A DNA stretch of 64,000 nt from Rhodopseudomonas palustris (GTDB lineage Bacteria > Pseudomonadota > Alphaproteobacteria > Rhizobiales > Xanthobacteraceae): NCBI RefSeq assembly GCF_013415845.1, contig NZ_CP058907.1, forward strand, positions 62,001-126,000. Direction: 5' to 3'. The notes beneath the pieces were generated by a model. The model did no database searches and was not told the origin of the DNA. It was given only the letters and a program-made list of their open reading frames with translations. Every line of letters starts with the position of its first letter. The first letter of the stretch is position 1. The position numbers and the translations under genes were made by a program. This document shows, one piece after another, positions 8,893-18,451 of the stretch.

Positions 8893-10590
8893 ATGGCTTC
8901 GACTGACACTTACAACCCGACCCGCGACGATTTCGCCGCGATGCTCGACGAGTCCTTCGCCGGCGGCAACCTGCAGGAAAGCTCTGTTATCAAGGGCAAG
9001 GTCGTCGCGATCGAGAAGGACATGGCCGTCATTGACGTCGGCCTGAAGACCGAAGGCCGCGTGCCGCTGCGCGAATTCGCAGGTCCGGGCCGCGACAACG
9101 AGATCAAGGTCGGCGATACCGTCGAGGTGTTCCTCGATCGGATCGAGAATGCGCTCGGCGAAGCCGTGCTGTCGCGCGACAAGGCGCGCCGCGAAGAGAG
9201 CTGGGGCAAGCTCGAGAAGGCCTTCCAGAACAACGAGAAGGTGTTCGGCGTCATCTTCAATCAGGTCAAGGGCGGCTTCACGGTCGACCTCGACGGCGCC
9301 GTGGCGTTCCTGCCGCGCTCGCAGGTCGACATTCGTCCGATCCGCGACGTTGCGCCGCTGATGAACAACTCGCAGCCGTTCCAGATCCTCAAGATGGATC
9401 GCCGCCGTGGCAACATCGTCGTGTCGCGCCGGACCGTGCTGGAAGAGACCCGCGCCGAGCAGCGCCAGGAGCTGGTGCAGAACCTCGAAGAGGGTCAGGT
9501 GATCGACGGCGTCGTCAAGAACATCACCGATTACGGTGCGTTCGTCGACCTCGGCGGCATCGACGGCCTGCTGCACGTGACCGATATCGCCTGGCGCCGG
9601 GTCAATCACCCGACCGAGGTGCTGACCATCGGCCAGACCGTCAAGGTCAAGATCATCAAGATCAACCACGAGACCCACCGCATCTCGCTCGGCATGAAGC
9701 AGCTGCTGGACGATCCGTGGCAGGGCATCGAGGCCAAGTACCCGCTGAACGCGCGCTTCACCGGCCGCGTGACCAACATCACCGACTACGGTGCGTTCGT
9801 CGAGCTCGAGCCGGGCATCGAAGGCCTGATCCACGTCTCCGAGATGTCGTGGACCAAGAAGAACATGCACCCCGGCAAGATCGTTTCGACCTCTCAGGAA
9901 GTCGAAGTGCAGGTGCTCGAGGTGGATTCGGTCAAGCGCCGTATCTCGCTCGGTCTCAAGCAGACCATGCGCAATCCGTGGGAAGTGTTCGTCGAGAAGC
10001 ATCCGGTCGGTTCGACCGTCGAAGGCGAGGTCAAGAACAAGACCGAGTTCGGTCTGTTCCTGGGTCTCGACGGCGACGTCGACGGCATGGTCCACCTGTC
10101 GGACCTCGACTGGAAGCTGCCGGGCGAGCAGGTGATCGACAACTTCAAGAAGGGCGACATGGTCAAGGCCGTGGTGCTCGACGTGGACGTCGAAAAGGAG
10201 CGCATCTCGCTCGGCGTCAAGCAGCTCGAAGGCGACCCCTTCGCCGAGCCGGGCGACGTCAAGAAGGGTGCTGTCGTGACCTGCGAAGTGCTCGACGTGA
10301 AGGAAAGCGGCATCGACGTGCAGATCGTCGGCACCGACTTCAACACCTTCATCAAGCGCTCGGAGCTGGCGCGCGACCGCAACGACCAGCGCAGCGACCG
10401 CTTCGCGGTTGGTGAGAAGGTCGACGCCCGCGTCATCCAGTTCGACAAGAAGGCCCGCAAGGTCCAGGTGTCGATCAAGGCGCTGGAAGTGGCCGAGGAG
10501 AAGGAAGCCATCGCGCAGTACGGCTCTTCCGATTCGGGCGCGACGCTGGGCGACATTCTCGGCACCGCGCTCAAGCAGCGCGACAAGTAA
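8893..10590 (+). CDS. rpsA: 30S ribosomal protein S1
   Basis: The 565-residue protein has six consecutive S1 RNA-binding repeats. Recognisable repeat cores include NITDYGAFVDLGGIDGLLHV and the closely similar NITDYGAFVELEPGIEGLIH. It binds the 30S subunit and unfolds mRNA leaders for initiation. ATG at 8893 is preceded by GGAG (8884-8887). An in-frame extension to 8836 lacks a ribosome site. Full length for the family. A strong terminator follows at 10615-10645. Confidence 0.98.
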   Translation: MASTDTYNPTRDDFAAMLDESFAGGNLQESSVIKGKVVAIEKDMAVIDVGLKTEGRVPLREFAGPGRDNEIKVGDTVEVFLDRIENALGEAVLSRDKARREESWGKLEKAFQNNEKVFGVIFNQVKGGFTVDLDGAVAFLPRSQVDIRPIRDVAPLMNNSQPFQILKMDRRRGNIVVSRRTVLEETRAEQRQELVQNLEEGQVIDGVVKNITDYGAFVDLGGIDGLLHVTDIAWRRVNHPTEVLTIGQTVKVKIIKINHETHRISLGMKQLLDDPWQGIEAKYPLNARFTGRVTNITDYGAFVELEPGIEGLIHVSEMSWTKKNMHPGKIVSTSQEVEVQVLEVDSVKRRISLGLKQTMRNPWEVFVEKHPVGSTVEGEVKNKTEFGLFLGLDGDVDGMVHLSDLDWKLPGEQVIDNFKKGDMVKAVVLDVDVEKERISLGVKQLEGDPFAEPGDVKKGAVVTCEVLDVKESGIDVQIVGTDFNTFIKRSELARDRNDQRSDRFAVGEKVDARVIQFDKKARKVQVSIKALEVAEEKEAIAQYGSSDSGATLGDILGTALKQRDK

Positions 10591-10614
10591 GCCTCAGGCT
10601 TACCTCACGACATC

Positions 10615-10645
10615 AAGGGCTCCGGCATGGCCGGGGCCCTTTTTC
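10615..10645 (+). terminator. Rho-independent terminator after rpsA
   Basis: The hairpin AGGGC-t-CCGGC / GCCGG-g-GCCCT has an ATG loop and is followed directly by a run of T (TTTTT). It lies 25 bp after the rpsA stop. The stem is GC-rich with a single G-T wobble in the middle, a textbook intrinsic terminator. Confidence 0.92.
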
Positions 10646-10818
10646 GTTGCGCGCCCCGCGATGCGACGGCCGACGCCAAGTGGTCGCAGGCGTGCGGGCA
10701 GGCAGCGGAACGAACCATGTTTTCTTCATATTGGATTGTAATTGATGTATTTCGCTCATGGGACGGCAACGATCCCATCCGACAACCGAAACGATAGCCG
10801 CCGACCGGAGAACCGCTG

Positions 10819-11799
10819 ATGTCGCTTGATTCCGATGTGATCGTCGATCGCCGACGGATGCGAAGGAAGCTGACGTTCTGGCGCGTGGCGGCTGTACTGG
10901 TCGCGATCGTCGCTGTGGTGGCGATCGGTGCGATGGTGTCGCCGGCGGGACGCGGTGCGCTCACGTCGACCGGCTCGATCGCCCGCATCAAGATCGAGGG
11001 CCTGATCCGCAGCAATGACGAGCGTGTCCAAGCGCTCGACCGGCTCGGCAAGTCGTCCTACTCGGCCGTGATCGTCCACATCAATTCGCCCGGCGGCACC
11101 ACTGCGGGCTCCGAGGAATTGCACGACGCGCTGGCGAGGCTGAAGGCGAAGAAGCCGATGGTCGTGGTGGTCGAAGGGCTCGCCGCCTCCGGCGGCTACA
11201 TCGCCGCACTTGCCTCCGAACACATCGTCGCGCAGCAGACCTCACTGGTCGGCTCGATCGGCGTGCTGTTCCAGTATCCGAACGTGTCCGAGCTGCTGAA
11301 GACCGTCGGCGTCAAGGTCGAGGAAGTGAAATCGTCGCCGCTGAAGGCTGCGCCGAACGGTTTCGAGCCGACGAGTCCCGAGGCGCGCGCCGCCATCGAG
11401 GCGCTGGTGAAGGATTCCTACGCTTGGTTCCGCGGCATGGTTCAGCAGAGCCGCAAGATGACCGACGATCAGCTCAACGTCGTCGCCGACGGCCGGGTGT
11501 TCACCGGGCGCCAGGCCGTGGGCCTGAAACTGATCGACGAACTCGGCGACGAGAGGACCGCGATCGCGTGGCTGGAGAAGGCCAAGAACGTCAAAGCCGG
11601 CCTGCCGGTGCGCGACTACAAGCTGGCACCGCAATTTGGGGATCTCACCTTCCTGCGTGCTGCGGCTTCCGTCGCGTTCGACGCAGCGGGGCTTGGCGTG
11701 ATCGCGCGCCGCGTCGAGCAGACCGGCGCGATGCAGTCGGTCGAGCGGCTCGGCCTCGACGGCATGCTGGCGCTGTGGGCGCCGTCCGCGGGTCAGTGA
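10819..11799 (+). CDS. sppA: Signal peptide peptidase SppA (S49 family)
   Basis: The 326-residue protein is a short (36 kDa-type) SppA. It has one N-terminal membrane anchor (residues 21-40) and one S49 protease domain. The probable nucleophile is Ser124 in GLAASGGYIA and the general base is Lys176 in SSPLKAAPN. It degrades cleaved signal peptides in the membrane, with the active site on the periplasmic side. ATG at 10819 follows GGAGAA. Between the rpsA terminator and ihfB, likely its own transcript. Confidence 0.93.
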   Translation: MSLDSDVIVDRRRMRRKLTFWRVAAVLVAIVAVVAIGAMVSPAGRGALTSTGSIARIKIEGLIRSNDERVQALDRLGKSSYSAVIVHINSPGGTTAGSEELHDALARLKAKKPMVVVVEGLAASGGYIAALASEHIVAQQTSLVGSIGVLFQYPNVSELLKTVGVKVEEVKSSPLKAAPNGFEPTSPEARAAIEALVKDSYAWFRGMVQQSRKMTDDQLNVVADGRVFTGRQAVGLKLIDELGDERTAIAWLEKAKNVKAGLPVRDYKLAPQFGDLTFLRAAASVAFDAAGLGVIARRVEQTGAMQSVERLGLDGMLALWAPSAGQ

Positions 11800-11863
11800 T
11801 CTCTGCCCGCGGGGCGTGCAGCCCGTGCGGTATTTTGACCCTGAAAGCGGGTTCAGTGACGCC

Positions 11864-11898
11864 TATCGGACGCCTTTCGCCGGGGCGTCTGTCCGATT
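11864..11898 (+). terminator. Stem-loop after sppA, possible weak terminator
   Basis: Arms ATCGGAC and GTCCGAT, with inner GACGCC/GGCGTC pairing possible, form a stable hairpin about 65 bp after the sppA stop. It is followed by TTTAGCG rather than a real T-run, so Rho-independent termination is uncertain. A TTGACA hexamer at 11906-11911 directly after it may be the -35 of an ihfB promoter; no convincing -10 was found at 17 bp. Confidence 0.4.
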
Positions 11899-11964
11899 TA
11901 GCGTCTTGACAGTTCACGGCATTTTCACGGAAATGGCGGTCCGCACGCACGGACCACATCCTCG

Positions 11965-12279
11965 ATGATCAAATCCGAACTCGTTCAGCGTATCGCCGAG
12001 CACAACCCGCACCTGTATCAGCGGGACGTCGAGAACATCGTCAACGCGATCCTCGATGAGATCGTCGACGCATTGGCGCGTGGGGATCGGGTTGAGCTTC
12101 GCGGCTTTGGCGCATTCTCGGTGAAGCATCGTCCGGCACGCGCCGGACGCAATCCGCGCACCGGGGCTCATGTGCCTGTCGATCAGAAGACCGTGCCGTT
12201 TTTCAAGACCGGCAAGGAAATGCGTGAGCGCCTGAACCGCGACAGCGGCGACGACGCCCCAACCAGCGATACAGCGTAA
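11965..12279 (+). CDS. ihfB: Integration host factor subunit beta
   Basis: The 104-residue HU/IHF-family DNA-bending protein starts [20 protein letters not shown]. It carries the diagnostic [21 protein letters not shown] arm with the Pro that intercalates DNA. With IHF-alpha (not in this window) it bends DNA for replication, recombination and sigma-54 promoters. The slightly longer acidic C-tail ([12 protein letters not shown]) is normal for rhizobial relatives. It is the first gene of a run that may include the lapA-like gene 37 bp downstream. Confidence 0.95.
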   Translation: MIKSELVQRIAEHNPHLYQRDVENIVNAILDEIVDALARGDRVELRGFGAFSVKHRPARAGRNPRTGAHVPVDQKTVPFFKTGKEMRERLNRDSGDDAPTSDTA

Positions 12280-12316
12280 CGCGACGCCCCATTGCCGAGC
12301 CAGGCGAGCGAATGAC

Positions 12317-12703
12317 ATGCAGAAATTCCTGACGGCCCTGGTGCTGATCCCGCTCGGTTTGATCCTCGTGGTGTTCGCGGTCGCCAACCGCCACATGGTC
12401 GACGTCTCGTTCGACCCGCTCGACCCCACAAACCCGCTCGGCCACATCCGGCTGCCGCTGTTCGTGGTGATCATCGTCACCGCGATCATCGGCGTGATCC
12501 TCGGCGGTATCGCCACCTGGTTCGGACAGCGGCGCTGGCGACGCGCCGCCCGTCGGCATCAGGCCGAAGCGATCGAAGCCCAGAACCAGCTCGCCAGCCT
12601 GCGCGCCAGCATCGCGACGCCGGCGCAGAGCGAGCCACGCCGCCTGCTGCTCGAGAGCGGTTCCAGCGGCGCCGGGCGCGACAAGTCCCGCGCGACGTTG
12701 TAA
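12317..12703 (+). CDS. LapA-domain (DUF1049) membrane protein
   Basis: The 128-residue protein has two membrane helices (about residues 4-24 and 45-68) joined by a short loop VSFDPLDPTNPLG. A basic segment (RRWRRAARRHQ) and a cytoplasmic, helix-prone tail follow. The arrangement matches the LapA/DUF1049 family, linked to lipopolysaccharide assembly in E. coli. It lies between ihfB and trpF, as in related genomes. A role in envelope assembly here is inferred from the family only. Confidence 0.8.
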   Translation: MQKFLTALVLIPLGLILVVFAVANRHMVDVSFDPLDPTNPLGHIRLPLFVVIIVTAIIGVILGGIATWFGQRRWRRAARRHQAEAIEAQNQLASLRASIATPAQSEPRRLLLESGSSGAGRDKSRATL

Positions 12704-12761
12704 GACTGCGCATTCTCTGCGGCGCCCTGGCGCGCCGGCAACCCAGATTCAGCGCACAGCC

Positions 12762-13403
12762 ATGTCCACCATTGTGAAAATCTGCGGTCTGACGACCGCC
12801 GACACGCTGGAAGCAGCGGTCGAAGCCGGCGCCGATATGGTCGGCTTCGTGTTCTTTCCCGCTTCGCCGCGTCACCTCGACATCGACTTCGCCGATGCGC
12901 TCGGCCGTCAAGTCCGCAGCCGCGCCGCCAAGGTCGCGCTCACCGTCGATGCCGACGACGACCTGCTCGACGCCATCGTCGAGCAGCTTCGGCCGAACTG
13001 GCTGCAATTCCACGGCAGCGAGAGCCCGGAGCGGGTGCGTTCGATCAAGCGCATCTACGGCCTGCCGGTGATGAAGGCGATCGCGGTGGCGGGCCCGGAA
13101 GATCTTTCGGTGCTGCCGGACTACGCCGCGGTGGCCGACCGCATCCTGTTCGACGCACGGCCGCCGAAGGACGCCACCCGCCCCGGCGGGCTCGGCGCAG
13201 CGTTCGACTGGAAGCTGCTCGACGGCGTCAATCTCAAACTGCCGTTCCTGGTCTCCGGTGGGATCAACGCCGGCAACGTCGCCGAAGCGCTGCGGGTGAC
13301 GCGCGCGCAGGGCGTCGACGTGTCGTCGGGGGTTGAAACCTCGCCCGGCGAAAAGGACCCGGACCTGATCCGCGACTTCATCCGCGCCGCCCGCGCGGCC
13401 TAA
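12762..13403 (+). CDS. trpF: Phosphoribosylanthranilate isomerase
   Basis: The 213-residue TIM-barrel enzyme of tryptophan biosynthesis catalyses Amadori rearrangement of PRA to CdRP. The N-terminus [12 protein letters not shown] carries the catalytic Cys. The C-terminal part has [14 protein letters not shown] and [14 protein letters not shown], the phosphate-binding region and family signature. ATG at 12762. It is the first gene of trpF-trpB-trpA-accD-folC, with 13 bp to trpB. Confidence 0.97.
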   Translation: MSTIVKICGLTTADTLEAAVEAGADMVGFVFFPASPRHLDIDFADALGRQVRSRAAKVALTVDADDDLLDAIVEQLRPNWLQFHGSESPERVRSIKRIYGLPVMKAIAVAGPEDLSVLPDYAAVADRILFDARPPKDATRPGGLGAAFDWKLLDGVNLKLPFLVSGGINAGNVAEALRVTRAQGVDVSSGVETSPGEKDPDLIRDFIRAARAA

Positions 13404-13416
13404 CCGAAGAGCTGAC

Positions 13417-14631
13417 ATGAACCAAGCTTTGCCGAATTCCTTCCGGTCCGGCCCCGACGAGCGCGGGCATTTCGGTATCTATGGCGGCCGCTTCGTCGCC
13501 GAGACGCTGATGCCGCTGATCCTCGATCTGGAAAAGGCCTATGCGGAAGCCAAGGCCGACCCGGCGTTCCGCGCCGAGATGGACAACCATCTCAAGCACT
13601 ATGTCGGACGTCCCTCGGCGCTGTACTTCGCCGAGCGGCTGACCGAGCATTTCGGCGGCGCCAAGATCTACTTCAAGCGCGAAGACCTCAACCACACCGG
13701 CGCCCACAAGGTGAACAACGTGCTCGGCCAGATCATGCTGGCCAAGCGCATGGGCAAGCCGCGGGTGATCGCCGAGACCGGCGCCGGCATGCACGGCGTC
13801 GCCACCGCGACGATGTGCGCCAAGTTCGGTCTCGAATGCGTGGTGTTCATGGGCGCGGTCGACGTCGAACGCCAGCAGCCCAACGTGCTGCGGATGAAGG
13901 CGCTCGGCGCCGAAGTCCGCCCCGTCACCTCCGGCGCCAACACGCTGAAGGACGCGATGAACGAGGCGCTGCGTGACTGGGTCACAAACGTCCACGACAC
14001 CTTTTACTGCATCGGCACGGTCGCCGGCCCGCATCCCTATCCGATGATGGTGCGCGACTTCCAGGCGGTGATCGGTCAGGAAGTCCGCGAGCAGATCATG
14101 CAGGCCGAAGGTCGCCTGCCCGACTCGCTGGTGGCCTGCATCGGCGGCGGCTCCAACGCGATGGGGCTGTTCCATCCGTTCCTCGACGATCCGGGCGTCG
14201 CGATCTACGGCGTCGAAGCCGCGGGCCATGGGCTCGACAAGCTGCACGCGGCATCGATTGCCGGCGGCAAGCCGGGCGTGCTGCACGGCAACCGCACCTA
14301 TCTGCTGATGGATGCGGACGGCCAGATCGAAGAAGCGCATTCGATCTCCGCCGGCCTCGATTATCCGGGCGTCGGCCCCGAGCACTCCTGGCTGCACGAC
14401 GTCGGCCGCGTCAACTTCCTGTCCGCCACCGACACCGAAGCGCTCGACGCGTTCAAGCTGTGCTGCCGGCTCGAAGGCATCATCCCGGCGCTGGAGCCGA
14501 GCCACGCGCTCGCCAAGGTCGCCGACCTCGCGCCCAAGCTGCCGAAGGATCACCTGATGGTCGTGAACATGTCCGGCCGCGGCGACAAGGACCTCGCGTC
14601 GGTCGCAGAACATCTCGGGGGCAAGTTCTGA
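13417..14631 (+). CDS. trpB: Tryptophan synthase beta chain
   Basis: The 404-residue PLP enzyme condenses indole with serine. The cofactor Lys is in the family motif [17 protein letters not shown], and the phosphate-binding GGGSNAMG loop is present. The long N-terminal extension ([19 protein letters not shown]) is standard for TrpB1. Its TGA overlaps the trpA ATG by one base, so the two tunnel-linked subunits are translationally coupled. Confidence 0.98.
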   Translation: MNQALPNSFRSGPDERGHFGIYGGRFVAETLMPLILDLEKAYAEAKADPAFRAEMDNHLKHYVGRPSALYFAERLTEHFGGAKIYFKREDLNHTGAHKVNNVLGQIMLAKRMGKPRVIAETGAGMHGVATATMCAKFGLECVVFMGAVDVERQQPNVLRMKALGAEVRPVTSGANTLKDAMNEALRDWVTNVHDTFYCIGTVAGPHPYPMMVRDFQAVIGQEVREQIMQAEGRLPDSLVACIGGGSNAMGLFHPFLDDPGVAIYGVEAAGHGLDKLHAASIAGGKPGVLHGNRTYLLMDADGQIEEAHSISAGLDYPGVGPEHSWLHDVGRVNFLSATDTEALDAFKLCCRLEGIIPALEPSHALAKVADLAPKLPKDHLMVVNMSGRGDKDLASVAEHLGGKF

Positions 14632-15467
14632 TGACCACCCGCATCGACACCCGCTTCGCCGATCTGAAGCAGCAGGGCCGGCCGGCACTCGTCACCTTCG
14701 TGATGGCGGGCGATCCTGATCTCGACACTTCGTTGCAGATCCTCAAAGCCTTGCCGGCCGCAGGCGCCGACGTAATCGAGATCGGCATGCCGTTCACCGA
14801 CCCGATGGCGGACGGTCCGGCGATCCAGGCCGCCGGCCTGCGCGCGTTGAAAGCCGGCACCACGCTGAAGAAGACGCTGAGGCTGGTCCGCGACTTCCGC
14901 GCTACCGACAATGCCACCCCGCTGGTGCTGATGGGGTACTACAACCCGATCTATATCTACGGCGTCGATGCCTTCCTGGCGGATGCCAAGGCGGCCGGCG
15001 TCGACGGCCTGATCATCGTCGATCTACCGCCCGAAGAGGACGAGGAGCTGTGCTTGCCGGCCATGAAGGCCGGGCTCAACTTCATCCGCCTCGCCACCCC
15101 GACCACCGACGAAAAGCGGTTGCCGGCGGTGCTCGCCAACACTTCGGGCTTCGTCTATTACGTCTCGATCACCGGCATCACCGGATCGGCCTCGGCGGAT
15201 GCGTCGGCGGTCGGCGCCGCGGTGCAGCGGATCAAGCGTCACACCAACCTTCCGGTCTGCGTCGGCTTCGGCATCCGTACGCCGGATGCGGCGCAAGCGA
15301 TCGCCGCGCAGGCGAACGGCGCGGTGGTGGGCTCGGCGCTGATCGATGCGCTCAAGGCCAGCCTCGACGCCGAGGGCCGCGCCACCAAGGCCACGGTCGG
15401 TGCTGTGGCGGATCTGGTCGCCTCGCTCGCGGCCGGCGTTCGCGGTGCGAAACAGGCTGCGGAATAG
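14631..15467 (+). CDS. trpA: Tryptophan synthase alpha chain
   Basis: The 278-residue TIM barrel cleaves indole-3-glycerol phosphate and channels indole to TrpB. Catalytic Glu and Asp are visible in [17 protein letters not shown] (Asp region). The C-terminal phosphate site [13 protein letters not shown] is intact. ATG at 14631 is fixed by the one-base overlap with the trpB stop; an in-frame extension back to 14460 only overlaps trpB coding sequence. Confidence 0.98.
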   Translation: MTTRIDTRFADLKQQGRPALVTFVMAGDPDLDTSLQILKALPAAGADVIEIGMPFTDPMADGPAIQAAGLRALKAGTTLKKTLRLVRDFRATDNATPLVLMGYYNPIYIYGVDAFLADAKAAGVDGLIIVDLPPEEDEELCLPAMKAGLNFIRLATPTTDEKRLPAVLANTSGFVYYVSITGITGSASADASAVGAAVQRIKRHTNLPVCVGFGIRTPDAAQAIAAQANGAVVGSALIDALKASLDAEGRATKATVGAVADLVASLAAGVRGAKQAAE

Positions 15468-15576
15468 CAGCAATCGAAGCAGGACGATGGTCTGGACGGG
15501 GCCCTGCCCCGCCGCCATATCCTGACAACGCCATGAACCCAGGCGGCGCCTTGTCGGGCGACGCGCGGAGCACGTC

Positions 15577-16560
15577 ATGAACTGGTTGACCAACGTCGTC
15601 CGTCCGAAGATCCGCAACATTCTGCGGCGCGAGACTCCGGAGAACCTCTGGATCAAATGTCCGGATACCGGGCAGCTCGTGTTCTACAAGGACGTCGAGC
15701 AGAACCAGTTCGTCATTCCCGGCTCCAACTATCACATGCGGATGGGCGCGGTGGCGCGCCTGCGGGCGATCTTCGACAACGAGACCTGGTACGACGTTGC
15801 GCTGCCCGAAGTCGTAGCAGACCCGCTGAAATTCCGCGACGAGCGCAAATACGCCGACCGCATCAAGGACGCCCGCACCAAGACCGGCGCCCATGACGCG
15901 GTGCGCGTCGGCTTCGGCAAGCTCGAGACCTCGCCTGTCGTGGTCGCTGTCCAGGACTTCGACTTCATGGGCGGCTCGCTCGGCATGGCGGCCGGCGAGG
16001 CGATCATCCGTGGCATGGAGCTTGCGGTCGAGAAGCACGCGCCCTTCATCATGTTCGCGGCCTCCGGCGGCGCGCGGATGCAGGAAGGCATTCTGTCGCT
16101 GATGCAGATGCCGCGCACCACCGTCGCGGTGCAGATGCTGCGCGAAGCCAAGCTGCCCTACATCGTGGTGCTGACCAATCCGACCACCGGCGGCGTCACC
16201 GCGTCCTACGCGATGCTCGGTGACATCCACATCGCCGAACCGGGCGCGCTGATCGGCTTCGCCGGCGCCCGCGTGATCGAACAGACCATCCGCGAGAAGC
16301 TGCCCGACGGCTTCCAGCGCGCCGAGTATCTCAAGGAACACGGCATGGTCGACATGGTGGTGCATCGCCACGACCTGCGCCCGACCCTGGCGCGGCTGTG
16401 CCGGCTGCTGACCAAGTCGCCGGCGCTGACTGTCACCACCGCGGTCGAGGCCCCGGCCGAAGCCGCCGCGAAAGCCGAGCCGGAGGCCACTACCACGGAG
16501 CAGCCCGTCGCTCCGGCGCCGACCGAGCCGCCGGCCCAGCCGGCCGCGCCGCAGGCGTGA
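15577..16560 (+). CDS. accD: Acetyl-CoA carboxylase carboxyltransferase subunit beta
   Basis: The 327-residue protein transfers CO2 from biotin-carrier to acetyl-CoA, the committed step of fatty acid synthesis, together with AccA (not in this window). The carboxyltransferase core is intact ([32 protein letters not shown]). The N-terminal zinc ribbon is degenerate: only Cys28 (IKCPDTGQ) remains, and the other three Cys positions read as Thr/Gly/Ser-like residues. There is a Pro/Ala/Glu-rich tail of about 40 residues. GGAG precedes ATG 15577. Confidence 0.96.
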   Translation: MNWLTNVVRPKIRNILRRETPENLWIKCPDTGQLVFYKDVEQNQFVIPGSNYHMRMGAVARLRAIFDNETWYDVALPEVVADPLKFRDERKYADRIKDARTKTGAHDAVRVGFGKLETSPVVVAVQDFDFMGGSLGMAAGEAIIRGMELAVEKHAPFIMFAASGGARMQEGILSLMQMPRTTVAVQMLREAKLPYIVVLTNPTTGGVTASYAMLGDIHIAEPGALIGFAGARVIEQTIREKLPDGFQRAEYLKEHGMVDMVVHRHDLRPTLARLCRLLTKSPALTVTTAVEAPAEAAAKAEPEATTTEQPVAPAPTEPPAQPAAPQA

Positions 16561-17885
16561 GCGAAGGCTCCGCGCCCCCGGCCCCGCTCGGCGAGTTACG
16601 CGCGCGCCTGATGCGGCTGCATCCGGTCGCGATCGACCTTACGCTCGGTCGGATCGAGCGGCTGCTCGCGGCGCTCGGCCATCCTGAACGCAAGCTCCCG
16701 CCGGTGATCCATGTCGCCGGCACCAACGGCAAGGGTTCGACCGTCGCATTCCTGCGCGCGATCCTGGAAGCCACCGGACTCAAGGTCCACGCCTACACCT
16801 CGCCGCATCTGGTCCGCGTCAACGAGACGATCCGGATCGCCGGCCGGCTGGTCGGCGACGACGAGCTGCTGGCGGCACTGGCGCATTGCGAACGCGTCAA
16901 TGCCGGCGCGCCGATCACGCTGTTCGAGATCGAGACCGCCGCGGCATTGTGGCTGTTCGCGCAGCATCCCGCCGACGTCACGCTGCTGGAGGTCGGGCTC
17001 GGCGGCCGGCTCGACGCCACCAATGTGATCGAGCATCCGCTCGTTTGCGTGCTGACGCCGATCAGCATCGACCACACCGAGTTTCTGGGCCCGACCATCG
17101 CCGACATCGCCGCCGAGAAGGCCGGTATCCTGCGCCGCGGCGCGCCGGTGATCGTCGCCGAGCAACGCGACGAGGCGATGGAGGTGATCGAACGCGACGC
17201 CAAGCGGCTGCGCGCACCGCTGTTCGCCTGCGGCCAGCAATGGCACGTTCAGCTCGAACACGGCCGGCTCGCCTATCAGGACGAACGCGGCCTGCTCGAT
17301 CTCACCGCACCGAAGCTGTTCGGCCGGCATCAGATCGACAATGCCGGCCTCGCGATCGCGACGCTGCGCGCGCAGTCGCGATTTACGATCCCGCAGGACG
17401 CCTACCAGGCCGGGCTGCTGGCGGCCGAGTGGCCGGCGCGGATGCAGAGGATCACGTCGGGCAAATTGCTCGACGACGCACCGGCCGGCTGCGAACTTTG
17501 GCTCGACGGCGGCCATAATGCCGACGGCGGACGCGTTGCGGCGGCGGCGCTCGGCGACCTCGAAGAGCGGGTGTCGCGGCCACTGGTGCTGATCGCCGGC
17601 ATGATGGCCAACAAGGATGCAGCCGCGTTTCTCGCCAACTTCACCGGGCTGACGCGGCACCTGATCGCGGTGCCGATCCCGAACCGCGACGGCGCGATGC
17701 CGCCGGAGAGCCTCGCCGACGCAGGCCGCGCGCTCGGCCTGCGAGTCGAACTGGCCGACGACGTCCCGGCGGCGCTGCGGCGCATCGCGTCGCTGGCCTA
17801 CGAACTTCCGCCGCGGATCCTGATCACCGGATCACTGTATCTCGCAGGCCACGTGCTGAGCCTCAACGGCACACCGCCGAATTAG
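16557..17885 (+). CDS. folC: Bifunctional folylpolyglutamate synthase/dihydrofolate synthase
   Basis: The 442-residue Mur-ligase-type enzyme adds Glu to dihydropteroate and extends folate polyglutamates. It has P-loop GTNGKGST at residues 55-62, HTEFLGPT and EKAGI in the central domain, and LDGGHNADG in the C-terminal domain. The GTG start at 16557 overlaps the accD stop as GTGA, giving coupling, and supplies the expected N-terminal helix. It ends 98 bp before the bidirectional terminator shared with trxA. Confidence 0.94.
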   Translation: MSEGSAPPAPLGELRARLMRLHPVAIDLTLGRIERLLAALGHPERKLPPVIHVAGTNGKGSTVAFLRAILEATGLKVHAYTSPHLVRVNETIRIAGRLVGDDELLAALAHCERVNAGAPITLFEIETAAALWLFAQHPADVTLLEVGLGGRLDATNVIEHPLVCVLTPISIDHTEFLGPTIADIAAEKAGILRRGAPVIVAEQRDEAMEVIERDAKRLRAPLFACGQQWHVQLEHGRLAYQDERGLLDLTAPKLFGRHQIDNAGLAIATLRAQSRFTIPQDAYQAGLLAAEWPARMQRITSGKLLDDAPAGCELWLDGGHNADGGRVAAAALGDLEERVSRPLVLIAGMMANKDAAAFLANFTGLTRHLIAVPIPNRDGAMPPESLADAGRALGLRVELADDVPAALRRIASLAYELPPRILITGSLYLAGHVLSLNGTPPN

Positions 17886-17909
17886 TCCCATTGCTCATCG
17901 CCCTATCCC

Positions 17910-17967
17910 CGTCAGTGCGAGCGTAGCGAAGCAATCCAGTGCGCCGAGCAAGGGGCTGGCAATGACG
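17910..17967. repeat. REP-like repeat, type B (short copy)
   Basis: An imperfect palindrome has ends like GTCAGTGCGAGCG...GGCAATGACGAG, with the internal text GAAGCAATCCAG. It matches the CGTCATTGCGAG/CTCGCAATGACG family that also occurs at 44445-44564 and 52856-52998. Short and partly degraded. It lies between convergent folC and trxA, just before their shared terminator. Confidence 0.65.
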
Positions 17968-17982
17968 AGAGGCCGGAAAAGC

Positions 17983-18011
17983 AAAACGGCCGGCGGAATG
18001 CCGGCCGTTTT
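17983..18011. terminator. Bidirectional terminator between folC and trxA
   Basis: A perfect 12-bp inverted repeat AAAACGGCCGGC / GCCGGCCGTTTT flanks the five-base loop GGAAT. T-runs fall on the 3' side on both strands, so it can stop folC transcripts from the left and the trxA/addA operon from the right. Confidence 0.95.
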
Positions 18012-18034
18012 AGAACGTTCGTGCGCGTCGGAGT

Positions 18035-18355
18035 TCAGACAGCTGCGCTGATCCACTGCTGCAGCTTGGCCTTCGGCGCGGCGCCGACCTGGCGCGAAGC
18101 CATCTCGCCGCCCTTGAAGATCATCAGGGTCGGAATCGACATCACGCCATACTTCGAGGCGGTGACCGGGCTCTCGTCGACGTTGAGCTTCACGATCTTG
18201 ACCTTGTCGCCCATCGCTCCGGCGATTTCATCGAGCGCCGGCGCGATCATGCGGCACGGGCCGCACCACTCGGCCCAGAAGTCCACCACCACAGGCCCCT
18301 GGGCGTTGAGAACCTCGTTTTCGAAATCGGCGTCTGACACCTTACCAACGGCCAT
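18035..18355 (-). CDS. trxA: Thioredoxin
   Basis: The 106-residue cytoplasmic disulfide reductase has [13 protein letters not shown] with the WCGPC active site and the cis-Pro loop [15 protein letters not shown] at 18355 is chosen: GAGG lies just upstream and [12 protein letters not shown] is the normal N-terminus. An upstream GTG would add 31 Arg-rich residues and was rejected. It follows addA by 96 bp on the same strand and precedes the bidirectional terminator, so it is probably the last gene of the divL-to-trxA run. Confidence 0.97.
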   Translation of the reverse strand: MAVGKVSDADFENEVLNAQGPVVVDFWAEWCGPCRMIAPALDEIAGAMGDKVKIVKLNVDESPVTASKYGVMSIPTLMIFKGGEMASRQVGAAPKAKLQQWISAAV

Positions 18356-18451
18356 GGGATACCTCGTGAAACCGGATGAAGAGCGGCGGCGGGAATCGCG
18401 CCGTGATGACGGGTGAACGTAGGAACGCACCGCGGTGCGGTCAAGCACGGC

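Noticed and set aside
8854..10095. 413-codon minus-strand frame opposite rpsA
   Set aside because: Mirrors the repeated S1 coding sequence; His/Asp-rich shadow with no family likeness.
13378..14688. 436-codon minus-strand frame opposite trpB
   Set aside because: Shadow of a strongly conserved gene in GC-rich DNA; no motif found.
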